From: Salinibacter ruber DSM 13855
GTDB lineage: Bacteria; Bacteroidota; Rhodothermia; Rhodothermales; Salinibacteraceae
DNA: 35,505 bases
Assembly: GCF_000013045.1 (NCBI RefSeq)
Contig: NC_007678.1
Location: 1-35,505 of the forward strand
Direction: 5' to 3'
Each line of letters begins with the position of its first letter. Within the stretch, counting starts at the first letter, position 1. The position numbers and the translations under genes were made by a program. The notes under the pieces are model-generated. The model had not been told where the DNA came from. It saw only the letters and a program-made list of their open reading frames with translations, and ran no database searches. Below, piece after piece: positions 9,341 to 16,920 of this stretch.

Positions 9341-9456
9341 CTACAGGTCCTTCAGTGCCGTCTCCAGCTCCTCATCGACGACGTGCGTGTAGATCATCGT
9401 CGTGGATAGGTCCGAGTGTCCGAGGGCCTTCTGGACGAGCCGGATCTTTCCAGCCG
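9341..9456 (-). pseudogene. 3' remnant of a tyrosine recombinase gene
   Basis: Read on the minus strand this segment encodes the last 38 residues of an integrase, including AGKIRLVQKALGHSDLSTTM and the IYTHVV segment with the catalytic Tyr, and ends in its own TAG. It aligns without gaps to the 3' end of the complete recombinase gene at 11163-11278, with about 84% nucleotide identity by hand count. Homology stops abruptly at 9456, and no upstream part of the gene is present. It is in the same orientation as the complete copy, so the two form direct repeats around the pilin-like genes. Confidence 0.88.
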
Positions 9457-9990
9457 GAGTAGCCAGACAAGAAGAAACCATCTGCAAGGTATACCAGGAC
9501 CCGCCTCACGCAAAAACCCGCCTCACGCAAAAAGCAAAAAAAAAGCACCCGCGCCAGCGGAGGGCCGCCGATCGCGGGTGGTTGCATGGGACAGCAACGC
9601 TGATATGCACGACAACCTGAGGATGAGGTTTCTTCGGTTTGTACTCTCGGTAGGAGAGCTCTCGGCAGGCGAAAAGTACTAACAAGACGGGAAGGAGCGT
9701 GTCTTTTCTACCATCAGAGGCTCAAGAAGCTGAAGCCAGAGAGATCTATTCCCTCGAGTTTTAGGCTGTGGAAGCCTCAATGAAGGTCGAATACCCCGGT
9801 AGACGGAGGCTCGGGCCGATAAGTCCTCTCGATTCGGTAAATTGAAGGTAACGTGCCATAGACTGATCCTCTGTTTTCCAAAAGAGCATGGTTTTTGTGG
9901 TTAATGGTCAATGCTAGCAGACGATAACCCGGTTAGGAGAGCATATTCCACCGCGTTCTCTTTTTCTCCAGAACAAAATACCATTGACCT
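9457..9990. other. Leader region before the pilin-like genes
   Basis: No intact gene was found in 534 bases. A perfect 17-bp tandem duplication (CCCGCCTCACGCAAAAA, 9500-9516 and 9517-9533) is followed by an A-rich tract. At 9586 the sequence ATGGGACAGCAAC differs at one base from the first 13 bases of the pilin-like gene at 9991, but runs into a stop after four codons. The last ~100 bases are A/T-rich and probably contain the promoter of the pilin-like genes. Confidence 0.5.
9500..9533. repeat. Perfect 17-bp tandem duplication
   Basis: CCCGCCTCACGCAAAAA occurs twice head to tail, directly before a poly-A-rich tract at 9536-9544. Confidence 0.9.
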
Positions 9991-10449
9991 ATGGGTCAGC
10001 AACAGCTTTTACTTCTCGTTCTTTCGACAGTCATCGTCGGACTTGCAACCGTGGCAGGCATTCAGGCCTTCAGTGAAAACCAAGCGCAAGCCGCTCAGGA
10101 CGCTCTTGTGCAGCGGGGCACGTCGATCATGTCGGACGTTCAAGGTCTCTCCAGTAAGCCCGCGCAGATGGGGGGAGCTAACTTGTCAAGTGATGCTCCC
10201 TCCACCGTGTTCGACGCGTTAGGTTACGACACCCCAAATAGTGAGAACCAAACGCCAGTCGAGGGAGCCTCGGGAACATCCAACTGCATCCTCGAAACTG
10301 GTGGTGGTGGTACCGTTGATGCTAGCTTCGAGGGATCCCCGACTGCCGTCGCAGAAGTCGAGTGCATTGGTGGCAATGCTAGCCAAGACGTCCGGGTGGC
10401 TCTCAGCAGTGATGGGGACATCTCAACCAGCTTCGGTGATTACCGCTGA
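9991..10449 (+). CDS. Pilin-like protein 1 (shared N-terminus, variable C-terminus)
   Basis: The 152-residue product begins with MG then QQQLLLLVLSTVIVGLATVA, a very short leader ending in Gly followed by a long hydrophobic helix and then an Ala/Gln-rich amphipathic helix. This is the layout of type IV pilin-like (class III signal) proteins cleaved by a prepilin peptidase after the Gly; the usual Glu at mature position 5 is missing. The C-terminal half is Gly/Ser/Asp-rich with two cysteines (in NCILE and VECIGG) that could form a disulfide. Residues 1-46 match the next gene almost perfectly, while the C-terminal halves differ strongly. No pilus assembly genes are on the plasmid, so export would use chromosomal machinery. 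Pilin assignment is inferred from architecture only. Confidence 0.75.
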   Translation: MGQQQLLLLVLSTVIVGLATVAGIQAFSENQAQAAQDALVQRGTSIMSDVQGLSSKPAQMGGANLSSDAPSTVFDALGYDTPNSENQTPVEGASGTSNCILETGGGGTVDASFEGSPTAVAEVECIGGNASQDVRVALSSDGDISTSFGDYR

Positions 10450-10559
10450 TTCTACGCCGGTCGCAACTCTGACCAACATGTTCTTTCAGTCTCGACGGGG
10501 CTGAAAAGCTTCTAACCCGAAGAGAATTCTCGTTCTCTCTCAAAGATCACTCTTAGCCA

Positions 10560-11018
10560 ATGGGCCAGCAGCAGCTTTTACTTCTCGTTCTTTCGACAGT
10601 CATCGTCGGACTTGCAACCGTGGCAGGCATTCAGGCCTTCAGTGAAAACCAAGCGCAAGCCGCTCAAGATGCACTCGTACAACGCGGGACTTCTATTGCC
10701 TCAGACGTGCAAGGACTGTATGGAAAACCGAGCCAAATGGGTGGCTTAGATAAGCTCAGTGATACAGATGGTTCTGGGATTGTAAGCCGTCTTGGCTACG
10801 ACTCAGACAATGCCACCGTGGATGCAGATGGTGCAGGATCCGGAGGAGAGTGTACACTTTCCGTGTCTAGCAGTGGCACCAACGGTCGGTTAGTGGTGAC
10901 ATGCGATAGTGATAACGCCACCTCTACCGTCAAAGTAGGTTTCGATCCTGATGAGGACCCGAAGGTAGAAACCTCCTTCGATGGCAGTGATCCATTTTCT
11001 TCTGACGGAAACACCTAA
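10560..11018 (+). CDS. Pilin-like protein 2 (paralogue of the preceding gene)
   Basis: Also 152 residues, with the same MGQQQ start, hydrophobic helix and SENQAQAAQDALVQRG segment. The 95 bases 10572-10666 are identical to 10003-10097 of the first gene. From the next codon on, nearly every codon differs at the third position although the amino acids stay the same for about 15 residues, and then the proteins diverge. The C-terminal part has two cysteines (GECTL and VVTCDS), as in its partner, and ends in an acidic Asp/Ser-rich tail. The gene lies 110 bp downstream on the same strand and is followed by a strong terminator at 11093, so the pair is probably one transcription unit. Pilin-like export is inferred, as for the partner. 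Confidence 0.75.
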   Translation: MGQQQLLLLVLSTVIVGLATVAGIQAFSENQAQAAQDALVQRGTSIASDVQGLYGKPSQMGGLDKLSDTDGSGIVSRLGYDSDNATVDADGAGSGGECTLSVSSSGTNGRLVVTCDSDNATSTVKVGFDPDEDPKVETSFDGSDPFSSDGNT

Positions 11019-11092
11019 TTAGAACGCTGGAAAGTGAGTCATAAGCACGGAAGCATAGGTGTGACACTCAACCGAACATGGGAAGTGCGTAG

Positions 11093-11130
11093 AAGCCCAT
11101 CCGGTTAAATCCGGATGGGCTTTTCTTCTT
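11093..11130 (+). terminator. Rho-independent terminator after the pilin-like pair
   Basis: AAGCCCATCCGG and CCGGATGGGCTT form a perfect 12-bp stem with a 6-base loop, followed by TTCTTCTT. It lies 75 bases after the stop of pilin-like gene 2, and 33 bases before the stop codon of the convergent recombinase gene. Confidence 0.9.
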
Positions 11131-11162
11131 GTGAGGCTCCCGAAAACGTAGCACAAGGCCAA

Positions 11163-11738
11163 TTAAAGTCCCTTCATCGCACCCTCTAGCTCTTCGTCAA
11201 CGACGTGAGTGTAGATCATCGTGGTCGAGAGGTCCGAGTGGCCGAGGGCCTTCTGCACGAGCCGGATCTTTCCAGCCGATCGGTAGAGCCGCGTGGCAAA
11301 AGTATGCCTTAAGGTGTGTGGGGAAACGCGCTCCACTTCTTCAATGCCTGCATCTCGGGCATACCGCTTGACCGACCGGCGGAGGTGGGAGGTCGCTACC
11401 TGCGTTCCCTTCGAGGTCGGAAGTAGGTAATCGGCTTTCGGAGCTTTCTCTTGCCGCCGGTCCATCCAGCCCTGGAGTTCTTCCAGAAGCTCTTCCCCGA
11501 TCCAGAGCGTCCGGTCCTTCGCGCCTTTGCCTTCCCGAACCATCAGTTTCCCGCTCATCAGATCAATACGCTCGGGCCGGAGCGCCGTTGCTTCGGAGGC
11601 CCGGAGGCCTGCTTTCAGCATCACCCGCATGTAGAGGTAGTCTCGATGCGGGCCGAAATAGCGCTGGTTAGGCTCGGAGAGAAGCCGGTCGGTTTCTTCC
11701 TCGGTGAGGACCCGAGGGAGCTTGTCCGGGCGGGCCAT
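11163..11738 (-). CDS. Catalytic-domain-only tyrosine recombinase
   Basis: The 191-residue protein is the C-terminal catalytic domain of the phage integrase/XerCD family, with all active-site residues: R46 in AGLRASEA, a Lys in the beta hairpin (GKGAKDRTL), H141 and R144 in SPHTLRHTFA, H167 in LGHSDLSTT, and Tyr176 in MIYTHV. The usual N-terminal core-binding SAM-like domain is absent, and no upstream frame supplies one, so this is about 100 residues shorter than XerC. It converges on the pilin-like genes. A truncated second copy of its 3' end lies on the other side of them (9341-9456), and two copies of a 15-bp sequence lie upstream of its start (11827, 11877). Possible roles are local rearrangement or plasmid dimer resolution; both are inference. 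Confidence 0.88.
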   Translation of the reverse strand: MARPDKLPRVLTEEETDRLLSEPNQRYFGPHRDYLYMRVMLKAGLRASEATALRPERIDLMSGKLMVREGKGAKDRTLWIGEELLEELQGWMDRRQEKAPKADYLLPTSKGTQVATSHLRRSVKRYARDAGIEEVERVSPHTLRHTFATRLYRSAGKIRLVQKALGHSDLSTTMIYTHVVDEELEGAMKGL

Positions 11739-12253
11739 CGGTCAAAAGATCGGTCGGAAAGCGGACCAGACGGAGGGATCACAGAAAACCCGCGCCGGGA
11801 CCAATTGTTACGCTTTGCCCAGTTTCCGTAACGCATACACGGCCCCAAACGCCATTCTCACTAATCGGTGGAATTTCGTAACGCATACACGATCAGTCCG
11901 GCTCCCCTCCGCCTGAAAGAACTCTCCTCTACGCAGGTATCTCTTCATCTGCTACTCCTGAGCTATGACCCTTCAGGGCGGTTCTCCCCAAGTGGGAGGG
12001 ACTCACTGCGCGATGGGCACTGACACAAATCATCACCGCACTTCAAGCACCGCTTGACTTTCCTTGACAGAGGCCTTGGTAGAGGTCCGGGCTCGATCTT
12101 TGTCCCTGCTTCGTTTGCAGGCGGACCTCCTGGATATAAAATTATGGGACGTTAGAATTTTTGGCATCAGGTTTCACAAACAGCACGGCGAATTCCACGC
12201 GCCGCACTACTTGGTTTTTAAGGCCTCTCGTCTTACCTGTCGCTCAGTCGCCG
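11739..12253. other. Intergenic region upstream of the recombinase
   Basis: No gene was recognised in 515 bases. Two direct copies of CGTAACGCATACACG lie 50 bp apart at 11827-11841 and 11877-11891; GTTACG at 11806-11811 is the inverse of the first six bases. The segment from about 12130 onward is A/T-rich and probably contains the promoter of the lipoprotein gene at 12254. A longer in-frame start at 12161 exists but would hide the lipoprotein signal. Confidence 0.5.
11827..11891. repeat. Two 15-bp direct repeats near the recombinase start
   Basis: CGTAACGCATACACG is found exactly at 11827-11841 and again at 11877-11891, with start-to-start spacing of 50 bp, about five helical turns. The position 90-150 bp upstream of the recombinase start fits a recombinase or repressor binding site, but nothing proves it. 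Confidence 0.8.
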
Positions 12254-14605
12254 ATGCAGTCGAGCACTTCCCGAGTTTGGTTTGTCCTTGCGCTCTTCTC
12301 CGTCTCAGTTCTCGTCTCCTGCGACTCAGGTGGAGGCACGCCCGGGTCGGAGGAGCCCTCTGAAGTAAGCGTGGACGTGACCGGGACAGTCACGTCGGCC
12401 GAAAACGACGAGCCGATCGGTGACGCAACCGTCGAAGTCCTCCGGGCCGACAACGAAAATACCTTGGCGTCCGCCACCACTGACACCACTGGAAGCTACG
12501 AGGCTACGTTCACGTTCGAGGAGTCTGAAACCCCAAACCAATTGGAGGTGAGGGTGTCCGCCGGGAGATTCATGAACAAGGCTGTCTCGGTAGATTTTCA
12601 GTCTTCAGTCAGCAGAGATATTGAGCTCCAAACGGGTGTCGTAGAAGCATCTGTCTCTGGTGTGGTGGCTGATGCTACGAATGGCGATCCGATTGAAGGA
12701 GCCGTTGTCAACGGTGTGCGTCCCGATAGTAGCGAACAGCTGTTTGAGACAACCACCAGTGGAAGTGGAGAATACGAGGCTTCCTTTGAAATAAAGGCAA
12801 CCAGTCAACCGTCTGACATCGTCCTGTCGGTCAACACCGATGGGTTTGAGTCTAAAGAACTGACTATCGCTTTTACCGAAGAGGTAAGCAGAGATGTCAA
12901 GCTTGAGGCGAAAACGACTGAAGCCACTGCTTCTGGCCTCGTAGATCGGTCTGATACAGGAGACCCGGTTACGAATGCTACCGTGACTGGGAGCCCTGCA
13001 GGAAACAGCGGGCAGCTTTTCGAAACGACGACAAACGAGGCAGGAGAGTACGAAGTCACATTCGAAGTGAGAGTCCCAGACGAACCTGATGAGATCACCG
13101 TAGGCGCCAGTGCGAAGGACTTCGAGGATTCTGAGCAGACCGTTAGCTTCGGCAATGAGATTTCGTCGAACCTGTCTCTGTCTCCAAGTGAAGTGAATGT
13201 CACGGTCGATGGGACTGTCACCGCCGAGTTGGATGGTAGCACCATAGAAGGAGCTGATGTAAGCATCTTTCGAGCAAACGAGAACAGAGATGACTTAGCG
13301 AGCACGACATCCGAGATGGACGGCACGTATGCCCTTTCGTTCACTGTTCTTGCGCCTGATGCACCGGATGAACTGCGCCTTGAAGCCACTGAAAGCAGGG
13401 TTCCCGACACGAGCCTAACAGTTGGATTTAGTGAGTCGATTGCTCAGAACATCACCCTTCCCTCCATCGAGATTAGCACGATTGACGAACTTCAGGCCAT
13501 TCAGACGGACTCAGATTTTCCTCTCGATGGCTTCTACGTGCAGACGAAAAACATCGACGCGAGCGTAACTGCTAACTGGAACGGCGGGAAGGGATTTGAG
13601 CCAATCGGTGACAACACGATTCCCTTCAGCGGTGGATTTGATGGGAATGGAAACGTGATCAAAGGCCTGTCGATAGACCGGCCGAATGCAGAAACAGTAG
13701 GTATTTTTGGGCTCGTCGATAACGGAATAATAAAAGATGTAGTAGTTGAAAATGCATCAGTAGAGGGAGGATTGAAAAGCGGAATAGTCGCCGGATTTTT
13801 GAAATCTAAAAATATAAATAATAATAGAGGAACTATACAGAGCTCGAGAACCAGCGGAAGTGTGAGTGGCGACGATGTTGGTGGATTAGCCGGGAAAACG
13901 GGATCTGCATCTAAAGTTCAAGGCTCCAGGTCCGATGCCTTCGTAGAAGGAAGACATGCTGCAGGACTTGTGTCGACAAGCAATGGGACTATCCAAAACT
14001 CGAAGGCGACTGGGGATGTAGCCAGCACTAACACACCGTCTGGAGGCTTAGTCTCCGAATTCTGTGGTACCATCATAAATTCTGAGGCTTCTGGTGATGT
14101 TGAAGCATCCGGTCGAAACGGTGTCGGAGGGCTGGTTGGAAGGAGTGGCAGCAGTTTGGTCGAGAGCTCAAGAGCAACTGGCAACGTATCGAGGAATGAC
14201 GATGGCCCAATCGGTGGACTTGTCGGAAACAACCTGGGGGGAACCGTCCGGTTCTCATACGCAACAGGTTCGGTATCAGGAGTTGATCAGGTTGGAGGAT
14301 TGGTTGGAATTAACACGAGTGATGCTGAGGTGGTTGAGTCCTTTGCTGCTGGTTCTGTCTCAGGAGATACTGAAACCGGAGGTCTCGTAGGAGTAAACGC
14401 GGGCAGCTTATCCGAGAGCTTTTGGGACACTGAAACCACTGGCCAGAGCGAAAGCGTTGGGAGAGGCAATCCAGGAGGCGCTATCGGTCTTGGTACCGAC
14501 GAAATGCAAGGCAACAGCGCCGAGGAAAACATGGACGGCTTCGACTTTCAGAACACGTGGCGGGTGGTGATGGGCGACTACCCGGCGCTCCAGTGGGAAG
14601 AGTAA
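12254..14605 (+). CDS. Large lipoprotein with Ig-like repeats and GLUG motifs
   Basis: Starting at the ATG at 12254 the product is 783 residues with a clean lipoprotein signal: a hydrophobic core ending in VLVSC (Cys23), followed by a Gly/Pro/Glu-rich linker. Four repeats of about 92 residues follow (roughly 36-128, 129-220, 221-311, 312-408). Each has a pattern like GxVxxxxxxxPIxxAxVxVxR and a SYEATF/EYEVTF strand, as in carboxypeptidase-regulatory/Ig-like domains. From about 409 the protein is a beta-helix-like region with many GGLVG (GLUG) motifs and ends with FWDTETTGQ, as in bacterial adhesins and secreted surface proteins. It is probably a surface-exposed adhesin-like lipoprotein. The segment around 13720-13830 is locally A/T-rich. 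A strong terminator follows at 14817. Confidence 0.88.
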   Translation: MQSSTSRVWFVLALFSVSVLVSCDSGGGTPGSEEPSEVSVDVTGTVTSAENDEPIGDATVEVLRADNENTLASATTDTTGSYEATFTFEESETPNQLEVRVSAGRFMNKAVSVDFQSSVSRDIELQTGVVEASVSGVVADATNGDPIEGAVVNGVRPDSSEQLFETTTSGSGEYEASFEIKATSQPSDIVLSVNTDGFESKELTIAFTEEVSRDVKLEAKTTEATASGLVDRSDTGDPVTNATVTGSPAGNSGQLFETTTNEAGEYEVTFEVRVPDEPDEITVGASAKDFEDSEQTVSFGNEISSNLSLSPSEVNVTVDGTVTAELDGSTIEGADVSIFRANENRDDLASTTSEMDGTYALSFTVLAPDAPDELRLEATESRVPDTSLTVGFSESIAQNITLPSIEISTIDELQAIQTDSDFPLDGFYVQTKNIDASVTANWNGGKGFEPIGDNTIPFSGGFDGNGNVIKGLSIDRPNAETVGIFGLVDNGIIKDVVVENASVEGGLKSGIVAGFLKSKNINNNRGTIQSSRTSGSVSGDDVGGLAGKTGSASKVQGSRSDAFVEGRHAAGLVSTSNGTIQNSKATGDVASTNTPSGGLVSEFCGTIINSEASGDVEASGRNGVGGLVGRSGSSLVESSRATGNVSRNDDGPIGGLVGNNLGGTVRFSYATGSVSGVDQVGGLVGINTSDAEVVESFAAGSVSGDTETGGLVGVNAGSLSESFWDTETTGQSESVGRGNPGGAIGLGTDEMQGNSAEENMDGFDFQNTWRVVMGDYPALQWEE

Positions 14606-14765
14606 AGCCGATCCAAGGTGGTGCTGCGGGCTGGGAAGCAGAAGGGCGGTCAGGTCGACGTGAGCGTCTTTCGGGCGAGCGTGTTTTCCACCTTCACGTC
14701 TCGGTGCCCGGTCTAGCGGCGCTTCCTAGAGCCCCGGGACCTCCCGAAACTCCTCAACTCGGCAC

Positions 14766-14816
14766 GAGAATGCGACCGCTGTGAGAACGCGACCGCTATG
14801 AGAATGCGACCGATGC
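14766..14816. repeat. 17-bp unit in three tandem copies
   Basis: GAGAATGCGACCGCTGT at 14766-14782 is followed by two near-identical 17-bp units (14783-14799 and 14800-14816), right before the terminator. The stretch from 14606 to here has no recognised gene. Confidence 0.85.
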
Positions 14817-14840
14817 CCCGCCCGTAAAGGCGGGTTTTTT
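14817..14840 (+). terminator. Terminator after the GLUG lipoprotein gene
   Basis: CCCGCC and GGCGGG form a 6-bp GC stem with a 6-base loop, followed by six T residues. It touches the stop codon of the convergent GIY-YIG gene (14839-14841). Confidence 0.9.
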
Positions 14841-15792
14841 ACTGACTGGGGCTCGGTTCGGCAGCAAACTGCCGAGCAGGAGGCTTTCCCATCTGGTAGA
14901 AGTAGCCGCCGATGAGGTCGTCTTTCAGCTCCTGTAGGACATGCTCCTGCCGCCCTGCCCCGGTCAGGGGAGCCCAGGCCACCGCCTTTTCTCCGGCCAA
15001 CCGCGAGGCGGCAGCGAGTGCCCCGCCCGAGCCCCGCCTCGAATATCCCACCTGCAGAAGCTCATGGGTGTTGGGGTCCAGCACCTTGTACAAAACCGGC
15101 GTACCATTTCCGGACTCCCTCAGCTCCTTGCCCGCAGCGCTCCAGTTTATTCTCTGCCCTCTGCCCTTGCACTCGGCCAGGGAGGTCCAGCGTTTTCCCA
15201 TCCATAGCTCAGAATGGGGCTCCTGCTCGGGGCGAGGCAGAGGAGTGCTGCTCGGCCGGATCCGGTAGGGAAATCCCACTTCAGGAACTCCCACTTCGGA
15301 AAATCCCACTTCGGATCCTTCGGCCGCGAGCTGCTCTCCTTCCCGGACCGTGCTGCGCCGGTGGTTTGCGACGGAGGACATCCGCGCCTCCAGGCGGTAC
15401 TCCCACAGCAGGCGCGACTCGAGGCCCTTCCGCCACTGCGCCGCGTCTAAGCGCGGATCTCTCCGCCCCTCGTGGTGGGCCGCGTAGAAGGAGATCTCGT
15501 ACTCGAGCCCATAGGCTTCTCGCAGGTGAGCAAGGCGCCGGGCCGCGTGCTTGGTGCTGGAAAAGTCCCGCGCCGGACGCCGGTTTAGCCGCGCCCAGGT
15601 GCCTAAGATCCGTTTCGATAGATCCGAGCATTCTCCTATGTATACCATTTGCCCTAGGCTAGCAGATCGGATCCGGTAGACTCCAGGCGCGCCTGGAACG
15701 GTCGTGGGAGTTCTTCCAGTCGATGTCGCCCGACTGACGTTTTGCCACCTGGACCACCGGAGGTTACACCAGTCTGAGGAGAAGCACTGCAT
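14839..15792 (-). CDS. GIY-YIG domain protein, possibly with two copies of the fold
   Basis: The 317-residue protein has a GIY-YIG nuclease-like domain at about residues 32-140: GVYRI (37-41), VYIGE (50-54), an Arg at 61 and a Glu at 125 in GLESRLLWEYR, matching the Tyr/Tyr/Arg/Glu layout of that family. A second, degenerate copy may occupy ~230-305 (VLYKV, LLQVGYSRRG, then EHVLQELKDD and GYFYQ). Between them is a linker with three 5-residue repeats (SEVGF/SEVGV/PEVGF), encoded by a 15-bp tandem repeat. An in-frame TAA 12 bases upstream fixes the ATG at 15792 as the earliest ATG start. It is last in a minus-strand run starting at 18039. Substrate unknown; DNA processing is likely from the fold. 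Confidence 0.72.
   Translation of the reverse strand: MQCFSSDWCNLRWSRWQNVSRATSTGRTPTTVPGAPGVYRIRSASLGQMVYIGECSDLSKRILGTWARLNRRPARDFSSTKHAARRLAHLREAYGLEYEISFYAAHHEGRRDPRLDAAQWRKGLESRLLWEYRLEARMSSVANHRRSTVREGEQLAAEGSEVGFSEVGVPEVGFPYRIRPSSTPLPRPEQEPHSELWMGKRWTSLAECKGRGQRINWSAAGKELRESGNGTPVLYKVLDPNTHELLQVGYSRRGSGGALAAASRLAGEKAVAWAPLTGAGRQEHVLQELKDDLIGGYFYQMGKPPARQFAAEPSPSQ
15269..15313. repeat. In-frame 15-bp triplication inside the GIY-YIG gene
   Basis: Three 15-bp units sharing TCCCACTTC at 15269-15283, 15284-15298 and 15299-15313. The length keeps the reading frame, so the linker has been expanded by five-residue steps. Confidence 0.88.
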
Positions 15793-15808
15793 ACGTGTGG
15801 TTTCTTAC

Positions 15809-15853
15809 CGTGTGGGTTTTTGACGTGTGGACTTTTGAAGAGTGGGTTTTTGA
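15809..15853. repeat. 15-bp tandem repeat upstream of the GIY-YIG gene
   Basis: CGTGTGGGTTTTTGA (15809-15823) is followed by two diverged 15-bp copies (15824-15838, 15839-15853), and a fainter copy precedes it. The array fills most of the gap between the stop of the ParB-like gene and the start of the GIY-YIG gene, so it lies in the leader of the latter. Confidence 0.85.
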
Positions 15854-15869
15854 AGCCGGATGCTCGGGC

Positions 15870-16826
15870 TCAGCTGAACAGGTCCTGCCCGCCTGCAGGC
15901 TTCCTAGCCGCAAGCTCAGGGAAGCTCTCGTTTGAGCGCCAGCGCAGCTGCTTTAGCGGCCGCTCGCGGCAGTACCTGTTCATTGCCTTCACCAAAAGCG
16001 CGAGCTTCGCCTTCCGCGAGAGGTTGTCGTAGCCCTTCCGCATCTTGTCTTTCAAGAGGCTGATCGGGTTCTTCGCGCCTTTCTCTCCGTACTCCTCCTC
16101 CCAGTCGACCGCCGGGAAGTTCTTATCGTAGAGGAAGCCGTCGAAGAAGTAGTCCGCCCGCACCGGGAAGGTGGGCTTGTAGGCGAAGTAGGCAAATGCC
16201 ATGAGGCTCCGCGGCATCTTGCCAGCCAAGGCGCCCTTGTCCGAACCGGTCTTCTCGATCGTCTCAACGAGGCGCTTGCGGCAGGCGGTCGCGATGTCGA
16301 CGATAACCGAGTTGCGCACGGTCTCATACCGGTGCAGCTCCTCGAGCCGCTCTTGCTTCCAAAGCGCGAGCAGCCGGCAGACCGCGGCCATCTCCTCCGC
16401 GCTCTTAAAGCCCTCAATGCGGAGCACGTCCGCGCCGGTGCGCTTGACGCCCACATCCGCGATCTTAAACGCGGCCGGGTCGAGGCCGAATGCAACCAGG
16501 CACTCGACGCTCTCGCCTCGACCGAGCTGCATAATCGCCTTCAGCCGGTGCTGCCCGTTGATGAGCTTGTCGGTGTAGCTGAACGCAATTGCGTCAGGAC
16601 TCACCATCCACTCCCCGTCTTTCATCTGCTCCGCGTACCGGTCGACGCGGTCTTCGCGGACCTTCCGGTTCGAGCGGTTTTTCTTGAGCCACTCCCTCGC
16701 CATCTTCGGAGTGACCTCGACAACTGCACACTCGATGTCCTTCTTGCTTCCAGGGACAGCGTGGCCGATTGCATCTTCCGGGACGCTAGATAGAGAAATG
16801 GGACCCTTGGTGTCGCTGTACTTCAT
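15870..16826 (-). CDS. ParB-like NGQHRL-domain protein
   Basis: The 318-residue product contains the ParB/Srx-fold signature NGQHRL at residues 90-95, preceded by a helix-rich segment with VREDRVDRYAEQMKDGEW, as in phage and plasmid proteins with a ParB-like N-terminal domain. In this fold the GxxRxxA/GQHRL loop binds nucleotide or acts as a nuclease. No C-terminal HTH characteristic of a true partition ParB was recognised; the rest (130-318) is alpha-helical and basic. It is the third gene in a minus-strand run and sits between the possible OB-fold protein and the GIY-YIG protein, suggesting a DNA-processing group. It is not adjacent to ParA, so it is unlikely to be the partition partner. 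Exact function unknown. Confidence 0.75.
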   Translation of the reverse strand: MKYSDTKGPISLSSVPEDAIGHAVPGSKKDIECAVVEVTPKMAREWLKKNRSNRKVREDRVDRYAEQMKDGEWMVSPDAIAFSYTDKLINGQHRLKAIMQLGRGESVECLVAFGLDPAAFKIADVGVKRTGADVLRIEGFKSAEEMAAVCRLLALWKQERLEELHRYETVRNSVIVDIATACRKRLVETIEKTGSDKGALAGKMPRSLMAFAYFAYKPTFPVRADYFFDGFLYDKNFPAVDWEEEYGEKGAKNPISLLKDKMRKGYDNLSRKAKLALLVKAMNRYCRERPLKQLRWRSNESFPELAARKPAGGQDLFS

Positions 16827-16920
16827 GTAACTGAGTGTTTGTAAGCGTTAAATCGTCGGTGGAATGGAAGTGAGAGCTTCCGGTCAGGCAGGCCTCGTGT
16901 CACGGGCCATGTCATAGGCT

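Noticed and set aside
11806-11891. Integron-type attC site next to the recombinase
   Set aside because: The repeats lack the RYYYAAC/GTTRRRY pairing, and the recombinase lacks the added helix region of integron integrases.
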